From assembly GCA_963921195.1 (NCBI GenBank), contig OY992540.1, forward strand, positions 56,738,844 through 56,802,843: 64,000 nucleotides of DNA, given 5' to 3'. The notes under the pieces were generated by a model that had not been told where the DNA came from, ran no database searches, and saw only the letters and a list, made by a program, of their open reading frames with translations. This document shows positions 56,381 to 64,000 of this stretch, one piece after another (within the stretch, counting starts at the first letter, position 1; every line of letters begins with the position of its first letter). A program made the translations under genes and the position numbers. Source of the DNA: Pegoplata infirma (taxonomy: Eukaryota; Arthropoda; Insecta; Diptera; Anthomyiidae).

Positions 56381-56715
56381 ATGCGAATGAGTAATATTAA
56401 CTCTTAAAAAACATTTAAAATAGAGATGTTTTCGTGGGTCAGTTTTTTTTGACGATCACGCACGCTCACGAAGGAAAAGTTTTAATCACGCACGATTTTT
56501 AATTTTCCTCACGTTCACGCACGCTCACGTGAGTAGAACAAATGTTGTCACGGGCACGATACTCACGTGAGCGTGACTAACCGTGAGCGAAATAAATTAT
56601 CATGCGTGATTAAAATAATTTCCTTGGTGAGAGTGCGTGATGGTAAAAAAAAACTTACCCACGATCACATCTCTATTTTAAATGTTTTTTAAGAGTTAAT
56701 ATTACTCATTCGCAT
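56381..56715. repeat. palindrome with CACGCACGCTCACG motifs
   Basis: The arms ATGCGAATGAGTAATATTAA through TTAAAATAGAGATG are mirrored at 56665-56715. The interior holds GCTCACGTGAG, CACGCACGCTCACG and ACTCACGTGAGCGTGA. The inner TAGAGATG...CATCTCTA ends look hAT-like, but its flanks are inverted rather than direct, so no duplication can be read. Confidence 0.75.
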
Positions 56716-58355
56716 ATGGGCAATTCCATCATGTCGAACGTGACCGTTGCACACATTAAAGTTGAAAAAAAAGTCAAAATAAAAAGATTTTTTTTTTGAC
56801 AAAAGGGGAAATTTATAGCTCTTAACTAGCTCTATAATTGTTGCTCAGGTTGATTTTGAAAATTGTTTCAAGCTTTCGAGATAATCGCAAAAAAGGCATC
56901 CATTCGCACGGGACAAAAAACAGAAGTCGTTTTCGCGACTATCAATCAAAACTCTGATTTCAGCGAAACCTGAGGCAATATCACAATGCGACTAATTTTG
57001 AAATGTTGGATTATAATGTCTCTTAAAAGCTGTAAAATTTTACCTCAAAATTAATTCTACTTTTTTTAATTTAACTTTAATCACTGTCGCACGGGACATG
57101 TCGCACGGGACCGTTTTTTCCATCATCATATTTATGATTTTTTTGGTGTTCTTTTTTTAACAAATTATAAATAAATAAGCTTAGAAAACTTGGCATATAT
57201 ATTTTTCGTTCCCCTGGTCCGGTTCGTATTGAATTTCAGCCAAATCGGTTCAGTGGTTCAAAAGTTATTAGCAAAACCGAGAATTTCAGATTAGTTTCAC
57301 CTTAAATTCACGTGTTGAAAACCCGTTAACATGTTTTCAAAACATTGGTAAGTCACAAAACTATTTTACAACGTATTTTTGTCACTCAAAAATTTTGTCA
57401 CAAAAAAGTACACTCGAAAAAGTTTTACACTCAAAAAAAATTTTACACTCAAAAAAAAAAATTTAGTAAATAATTTTTTTTTTTTCAAAAATTACTTTAA
57501 AAAAATTTTTTACATAACATTAAATATTTTTAATCCAAAATGTTATTTACATTCACTTAAAAAGGGCATTGTGAAGGGTATTCATAGATTCGCCTAGTCG
57601 AATTTAACTTTTCAACTTGTCTAATTTATTGTCATGTAATTTCATTTCATCTTCCTTCAACTTTTCTCTCCGCCGTTTGCATCTCTCTTTATTTTTTTCG
57701 CCGTTTATACTCATCTATATTTAAATAATTTAAAAGAATGTATTAAAATAAGTAAATCATTTATTTAGGAAAAAAATATTTTTTCAAAATTTTAAAATCC
57801 ACACTTACCATGTCGCACGTGACCAACTTTATATAAGAACCAAGATCACAGATTTTATTATTTTTTAATTATTTTTTTTTATTTTAATTGTAATAAAAAT
57901 CTGTGTTTGTTCTCAATATTTGATGAACTTTCGCCATGTCCACTTGACGCACTAATTACAAATGTTGTTTTTCAATGTCGCACGGGACATCGAAATATGT
58001 GATAAAGCATAGCAAAAACTAACCGTTATTTTTTGAATTGCATAGTTTGTTAATCATTTTTTTTTAGCTCTTTGTATCTCCAGAAAGATTTTTTAAAAGC
58101 AAAAGTCAATATTTAATGCTTCTCTTTAAGAACTTTTAACAAACTAAAAGGTGCAATAGAAATGTCCCAATGAGAAAAAATTGGCTTGCTCGACTTTACA
58201 TTCGAATATCTCGAAATGGGTTATTAATAAATGTAAAATTTGTTCACGTTAGTTAAATTTTATTGTTTTCCTATGAAAATATGTTTAAACAAATTGGTTT
58301 CAAGAACTTTTGGTTTTTTGGTCTTGGTAGACCTTTCGGTGGAAGTGCCCATATG
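56716..58355. mobile_element. element with repeated TGTCGCACGGGAC motif
   Basis: The ends GGGCAATTCCATCATGTCG and the mirror of GGTGGAAGTGCCC form a short inverted repeat. TGTCGCACGGGAC or close variants occur near 56737, 56905, 57088, 57100, 57814 and 57975. A DINE-1-like 3' end (GAAGGGTATTCATAGATTCG) sits inside at about 57570-57620. No coding frame. Confidence 0.6.
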
Positions 58356-58915
58356 TAATATACCCCATTATTGTAAATTATTAGCATAGTGCAATGTTCA
58401 ACATTTTTTTTCTCGAAAACAAGGAAAAAGCATCTCTGAAAATTTCAGAACAGATAGATATACACCTTAACTATTTTTTAAACATGTAAAAAAAAAATAA
58501 AATTGTGGCATGTTTTTTGATATAAAAAGTTTAAATCTAAATTTAAAATATTCAGAACTTCTTCTGAAAATTTTCCAATTTTTATTTTTTTAATCGATAG
58601 CCCATACAAAAATCTTTAAAAAACATTTATTTTAAAGACATCACTGTGTTTTATTTTATTGGCATAAATATTGAAATAAAGATACTTAGGCAAAAAATGC
58701 TGAAATTTTCAATTTTTGATCATGCCTCCAAGACCCACTTTTTGAAAAATCTTAAATTTTATTTTTGTCATTTAATAGTGCCCTAAGGGCGAATACTTTG
58801 CAAATGATATCCTATTGAAACCACCATGGTTTTTCTGTGGTGGAACAGTTGGTGTGGAATGACTCATATATAATTTGATAAACTTATATCAAATTGTATA
58901 TAATAATATAAAATT

Positions 58916-59969
58916 CAATGTTGGCAATCGATACCTTTTCAATACCGTTATCAGTTTCAAAACCCTTTAAATTGAATACCGGTACCAATACCAATACCGA
59001 AACTCGGTTTTGGTATCGGATACCGGTACCCAAAAACCTTATCCTTCGGTACCGGTATTGAAACGGTTTTACCTAAAAAACATGCTTTTTTTACAAAAAA
59101 AAAATAATAAAAAATTTGTAATTTTTTTGGTTTTTGTAAATGAAAAATCGTACTCCAAATGCCTCCCCGAAGTCTTATAAAAATCAAAAAAATCTTTGGC
59201 ACCCACACCATGAATTAAGTAAAAATTTCAAAAAAAAAAATCATCTGAATCAATCTGAACCCCTTAGTATAGTTTAGTTTTAAGGAAATTTTTATTTAAT
59301 CCGCGATGTGGGTGCCCAAGGATTTTTTTTTGATATTTGTAGGACATCGTGGTTCAAAAATTATTAGCAAAATCGTGAATTTCAAATTGGTTTCACTTTT
59401 AGTTCACGTGTTGAAAAACGTCAGAAAATTATTTTACAAAGGATTTTTGTCATTCACAGATATTTTTACAATTAAGCAAAAAAAAAACTTACACTCGAAA
59501 AAAATTTTACACTCAAAAAGAGTGTTAGTCAAAAATGACAAAAAAAAAAGTTTTTTTACTCAAAATTGTTAATTTCTTTTAAGTTAGAAAACTAACAATC
59601 ACTTTAAAAGGACCCGCCCCCTTTTATAAGTGTGGTCCGGCAACGTTCCCGCCGACCCCTAAGAAAACGCTATTTTAATTTTTTGTCACATTTTTAAGGG
59701 CATTTTAGCAAAAATGCTAAAAAATACATAAAGACGTGTTTTAGCATTAAAATTGAAAAAAAAATATTTTTTTCTTAAGTTTTTATGCGTTTTTTATATT
59801 TTTAGCATTTTTTTTAGAAATTACCGGTACGTACTGGTATCGACGTTTCGGTATCGGTAATACTGTAACCGAATCAACTCAAATACCGTAACCGATACCG
59901 ATACCAAAATAAAAAAAACGATACCAATACCGCTATCGATACCGTTATTCGTTTCGATTTCCAACCTTG
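58916..59969. mobile_element. hAT-type element, second copy of 38626-41968
   Basis: The ends CAATGTTGGCAATCG and TTTCCAACCTTG plus ATACCG-rich subterminal repeats match the larger copy, without its nested insertions. No 8-bp duplication is readable; the right flank is a simple repeat. Confidence 0.82.
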
Positions 59970-59984
59970 CAAAAAAGTATAAAT

Positions 59985-60415
59985 GAAAAAAAAAATATTG
60001 ATGAAAAAAAACTTTTGATGAAAAAAAAATATTGATGAAAAAAAAATATTGATGAAAAAAAAAATATTGATGAAAAAAAAGTATTGAAGAAAAAAAAATA
60101 TTGATAAAAAAATATTCATAAAGAAAAAATTTATGAAAAAAACATTGATGAAAAAAAAATATTGGTAAAAAAAAAATATTGACGAAATAAAAATATTGAT
60201 AAAAAAAAATATTGATTAAAAAAAAAAAATACTGATGAAAAAAATTTTTTTTTGATGAAAAAAATATTGATGAGAAAAAAGAAAATATTGATGAAAAAAA
60301 AATATTGATAAACAAAAATATTGATAAAAAAAAAAATATTGATGAAAAAAATATTGATAAAAAAAAAATATTAATGAATAAAAAATATTTATGAAAAAAA
60401 AAATTTGAAGAAAAA
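59985..60415. repeat. ATTGATGAAAAAAAAAT minisatellite
   Basis: About 25 degenerate copies of a 15-18-bp unit (ATTGATG plus a variable A run plus T). It produces spurious Phe/His-rich open frames on the minus strand. Confidence 0.92.
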
Positions 60416-61160
60416 ATAACCTGAAACCTCCAGTTTATTAGTCCCGCACCTAATTAATTGTTCCAAACTTTATTTTCAAAATTGTTTGTCTATTTACTTC
60501 TTATATATTACTTGTAATTTTAAATAAATCGATAATATTGCCATCTTTTTCTTGGAAATTGAAGAGTTGTACAGATTTAAAATTCTATTTCATATACTGC
60601 AATCCTGAAGTCATTTCCTTATCGATGTATTAGAGGAATTGTAAACACGCTTAAAACAAGCATTCATTGTTGACAATGTTAGGACATGTCATCATGAATT
60701 ACCTGAAGACATTTCCTCACGGAATAACTATGTAAATTTCCTCAGTGACACTTTTTCCAACTGGCGTATAAGTTTGTGCTGATGTTTGTAACTTCCCGAA
60801 ATATTGGCCCTAGACCACTTTTAAGTGTACAGATCGATTCAAAATCACTTTTTGGGTTTATTGGGCGATGGTCATCCATCCGTCCGTCTGTCCATGAAAA
60901 CGGTGTAAACACGATACAGGACGCAATTGACTTGAAATTTGAAACTTAAGCCTATATTGGCCTAAAGACAAAGTTTATTGAAATTGGAACAAATCGGTCT
61001 ATATTAAGAGTCTATGTTTAGAGTCTCTGTTTAGAGTCTAAACTTTAGACCTAGCCCCATACAACGGTCTATAACACCGTCCGGCAAAAAAAGAAAAAAG
61101 TCGTTACACAAGAACTGGATAATAAACGTTTGAAATTAGAGAGTAAATGTAGTAAACCTG
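60416..61160. repeat. non-coding, with 5' part of TATACCCTACACCAC-type repeat
   Basis: 60765-61080 (GCTGATGTTTGTAACTTCCC, CCACTTTTAAGTGTACAGATC, CATCCGTCCGTCTGTCC) matches 32300-32480. The rest is AT-rich and unassigned. Confidence 0.6.
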
Positions 61161-61165
61161 CATTT

Positions 61166-61255
61166 CGAGGGCGAATATTCAAAACCTGCTATCTGTTATC
61201 ATAACAGTGTTATGTTATTACACTGCAGATAGCAAGTTTTGAATATTCGCTCTCG
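61166..61255. mobile_element. 90-bp CGAGGGC MITE, 4-bp TSD ATTT
   Basis: ATTT at 61162-61165 and 61256-61259 flanks CGAGGGCGAATATTCAAAAC and its mirror. It is almost entirely palindromic. The tips match the 937-bp element at 38807-39743. Confidence 0.85.
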
Positions 61256-61259
61256 ATTT

Positions 61260-62039
61260 ACAGTTTTTCATTTCGGGATCCTGTTTCCTATTAAAATTAC
61301 CTTACAGTTTTAGAGGACTTATTTTTGTAAAATATTTTTTAAACATTTGAACTTGTCCTAGAATGTCACTTGTGACAGAAATGAAAGAAGAGGATCTCCG
61401 CTTACTTTCTCATTTTATTATTTTGAAATATCAGGAAAAAGAAGGTAAGCAATGTTCTTTCAAATCCTTATCAAAAAATATAATTTAAAAGTTTTAACTA
61501 CATATTTTGACAAATTTTTGAAAGGACATTATTTACACACCTACAGTTACAATCGAAGAGTGCTGACGAAGAATGGGTGGCTTCTTCCGAAAGCTGTCGA
61601 CATCTCCACTTAGCCTGTGTTGTCAATTAATGTTTTCAGATTTTCTCATTGTACAACAAAAATAATTATTTTTCAGAAATTATTAATATGGACTCAAACC
61701 GATATAAATAAAAACTTCAGTTATAAAATATAAAGTCCAACAATATATAAAACATAATTAAAAAGCCATTATTTACATCCTGTTTCCTGGTATACCATAA
61801 TAAATGGAAAAATTATTCTTCTCTTTCATTTGCAATCAGTAGTAACATTATAAAAAAAGTTCAAATATATAAAATATTTTACAAAATTGCATCCTTTAAA
61901 AATTTGAAGTCCTTTTTTCAGAAAACAGGATCAAGACAGTTTTACTCCATGTGATCTCTACATTCAGACGTAGAGATCAAATCATCTGGTTCATGTTTAA
62001 TATTGGCTGTCGGATGGTGTAATATTATAGAAATGCTTT
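61260..62039. other. non-coding or possible host exon; no repeat
   Basis: Apparently single-copy. A short open frame (61363-61444; 27 codons, MSLVTEMKEEDLRLLSHF) runs into a consensus splice donor GGTAAGC. No matching acceptor in the same frame is found nearby, so I do not call a gene. Confidence 0.4.
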
Positions 62040-62380
62040 CAAAATTTAGCAGGTAAACGTAAAAACCACCTTCCCGATTTTCATTCACATAAATCTTTCA
62101 CACTTCATAAAAATATTAAATATTTTATTAAAATTTCGTTTGTGTGCGTTTAAAGCGTACTTCAATAATCTAATCAAATCTGATAGTAATCCGACCATTT
62201 TTGGACTCAGGCCCCATATGAAGAGTTTCCCCGATATTCAGTTAAAACGGTGCCGATATTAAAGATTTGAAAAAAGATACATAGATCCAATCGGTCCACG
62301 TATGAACTTCGTGCCAATTTTCCGGGAAACACTGGTGTATGATATTAAATGGTCGGTCTTGACCAACAATAATTTTCTTG
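62040..62380. repeat. body of TATACCCTACACCAC-type repeat
   Basis: The phrases CAGGTAAACGTAAAAACCAC, CGATTTTCATTCACATAAAT, GACCATTTTTGGACTCAGG and CGGGAAACACTGGTGTATG match 14870-15290. Confidence 0.65.
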
Positions 62381-62987
62381 TTTTTTTTTTGTCTTTTTGT
62401 TGTATAGACATTTTGATGCAAGTCATTTTCGCATTAGCAGCATACTTTTAAGTTTCTTATTGTTGCCACTTTAATAATGATGACTGCTGCTACTTGTGTA
62501 CTAGCAATGCTGTTTACTTAAATTGTATGATGGTGTTGCAGGTGCAGTTTCTTGTTGTTGCTACACAAGAGGTTACATTAATTTGTGGTTCACCATTGTT
62601 GTGGCTTTATTTTGGGTGTATGATGGTGAGATGTAAAATTTATTAAGTATTTTTTTTTTGTTACGTTTTACTCTCACAATCAGTCAGCTATTATTTAAAA
62701 GTGGTAAGAGAATATGAGAAGAAGAATGCTAATAATTTTTAATGAGTTTGTGCAAGTTAAAACATGCTTGTTAAGTTGAATAATGAATATAGTAGAGCAT
62801 ACCTTAGGGTGTTGCTATTAAATGTTTATGTTTTTAATTTGTCATATGTTGCAAATCTTTCTCATGCCCAAAAATATGCTATGGAAATTAGTTTAAAATA
62901 TTATTAACAGTGTTGGTAATAATATGGGAACAAAAATTAAATGTGAACAATTTAATTTTTTAAAAATTCATTTAAGTTGATTAACTG
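62381..62987. other. non-coding, apparently single-copy
   Basis: Contains TTGTTGTTGC and GCTGCTACTTG phrases typical of fly intronic or intergenic DNA. No gene seen. Confidence 0.45.
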
Positions 62988-63898
62988 CACTCAAAAAAAA
63001 GTGAACTAAAAAGTGGGAAAATTAACTAAATTTTGAGAAAATGAGGGAATGATTTGCCTCCAAAGATTTTTTTCTTGTTTTTAGTTCAGACTTTTCCCCA
63101 AAATAAGGAAAACAAATTTATTTAATTTTAAGTTAATTCTAACTAGAAAATGGGAAAAATTATATTACACTTTGGTTCATTCACATTTTAGGACTGGATT
63201 GGGTCCAGACTCTGTTAACTCGAGACCCCTTGGGTCCTTTATGGGCCCCCATAGATTTTGACCCAAAACTTTTATCCATTTCGCTCTACCTTGCTTAGTT
63301 TCTTAGTGCTTAGTTCTTAAATACCTAATCTCACATTTAGCAGTTTCTTTTCTTTTAAAGAAACTATGTGAACATTTTATACAGATCGTGGGGTTTTCTG
63401 AAGGAATTTTCCGAATTCGTACAGTCCGTATCTTCAAAAATGTAAAAACGTTGGGGTAGTTTATGTGGAGATATGAATACGTAAGTCCCCCAAAATCATA
63501 TATAATAATCTCTATTAAGATTAAGCAGACCAATATTTTTGCGTTTGGCAAAATTCCTGCTAGTTCGACTTTTATTAGGATTTTCCCGAGAGCCCATATT
63601 TTTTCATACACTGAATAAAATGACATAACTAAAATTAAGGAAAAAATACCTTTGAAAATTTATCATGAATTTTCCTAAAATTTTGTAAAATTTAACTAAA
63701 AAATGAGAAATTTTCTTAACTATGAGGAAAAAAGTTTAGTTCATTTACTTATAAGCAGTTCATAGTCTTCTTTAAATGGAATTTTTAAATATTAGGAAAA
63801 AAATTCTTACTGCCAAAGAAATTTTCCACAAATCTAACAAACGTATTTTATTTTTAAGACATATTTCTTAAACACCCATTTAGTTCAAGTTTAGTTAA
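62988..63898. mobile_element. two partial copies of the 51.2-kb MITE family
   Basis: 62988-63300 is an inverted right end (CACTCAAAAAAAAGTGAACT). 63607-63898 is a direct left end (CACTGAATAAAATGACATAA). The intervening 63301-63606 resembles the interior of 40790-40930 in reverse. 63899-64000 begins another unassigned repeat at the window edge. Confidence 0.65.
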
Positions 63899-64000
63899 TA
63901 GCCTGTTCTCACGAGCATCTAAAAACGGTTTTAAACGACATTTGTTTTAATTAAAAAAAAAGTGTTCACACGTAATTTCACTCGTTTTATTTTGGCTTTT

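Larger units (their letters stand above)
55864..58870. mobile_element. GAGGCATTCCACACC foldback with about 0.5-kb arms, nested elements in centre
   Basis: The left arm 55864-56380 (GAGGCATTCCACACCAAATG; GAAATTTTCAGAGATGC; CAATAATGGGGTATATTAC) mirrors the right arm 58356-58870. The centre holds a GC-richer palindrome (56381-56715), a TGTCGCACGGGAC element (56716-58355) and a DINE-1-like fragment (about 57135-57620). Non-coding. Confidence 0.82.

Noticed and set aside
59821..60315. 164-aa Phe/His-rich open frame on -
   Set aside because: Translation of the ATTGATGAAAAAAAAAT minisatellite; an artefact of the repeat lacking stops.

Overview
The window looks like AT-rich, transposon-packed nuclear DNA from an insect, most likely a higher (calyptrate-type) fly. 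The reasons are the DINE-1/Helentron-type repeats with fly-style ends (TATACCCTCCAC at 5', a TTCGGC/GCCGAA hairpin plus CTTACTTGTTT at 3'), short GT-AG introns of 54-93 nt, and piggyBac, hAT, Helitron and Polinton elements nested in each other. The species assignment is inference. I found no convincing host protein-coding gene.

The main feature is a structurally complete 13.07-kb Polinton/Maverick (1673-14746). It has about 0.73-kb terminal inverted repeats starting AGTAGGATG and a perfect 6-bp target duplication, CACCTC, on both sides. It carries ten genes: a 101-aa two-exon protein, protein-primed DNA polymerase B, a four-exon C2H2 zinc-finger protein, a protein with repeated TQT motifs, a small GGF-tailed protein, the FtsK/HerA-type packaging ATPase, a chromodomain integrase, a charged structural candidate, a pVI-like small protein, the F54H12.2-like major capsid protein and an adenain-like protease (the last four plus integrase on +). 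The polymerase has one intron and one in-frame stop. The capsid gene has a one-base frameshift near its 3' end. The protease looks altered at its catalytic acid. The copy is therefore recent but probably already dying.

A 2.97-kb piggyBac element follows (19333-22305, TTAA duplications). Its transposase has one 54-nt intron and keeps all three catalytic aspartates, but the C-terminal cysteine-rich domain is thrown out of frame by an A-run slip.

From 22.5 to 31.8 kb there is a DINE-1-like element holding two head-to-tail Helitrons with large 16-bp satellite arrays, then another Helitron whose 5' tip is split by a 2.1-kb palindromic foldback. That foldback belongs to the same family the Polinton landed in.

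From 32 to 64 kb the sequence is a mosaic of non-autonomous elements, many with readable target duplications: CAAGGGAAG foldbacks (TWA), CACTCAAAA MITEs (TA/TG), CGAGGGC MITEs (ATGT/ATTT) and hAT elements (8-bp duplications ATTTTTAT, GTCAACAC, CTAACCAT, ACCGCCAC). Nesting reaches four levels at 38.6-42.0 kb. Stretches at about 35.6-37.0, 47.7-49.1, 54.6-55.5, 60.4-60.8, 61.3-62.0 and 62.4-63.0 kb look non-repetitive within the window and may be host intergenic or intronic DNA.
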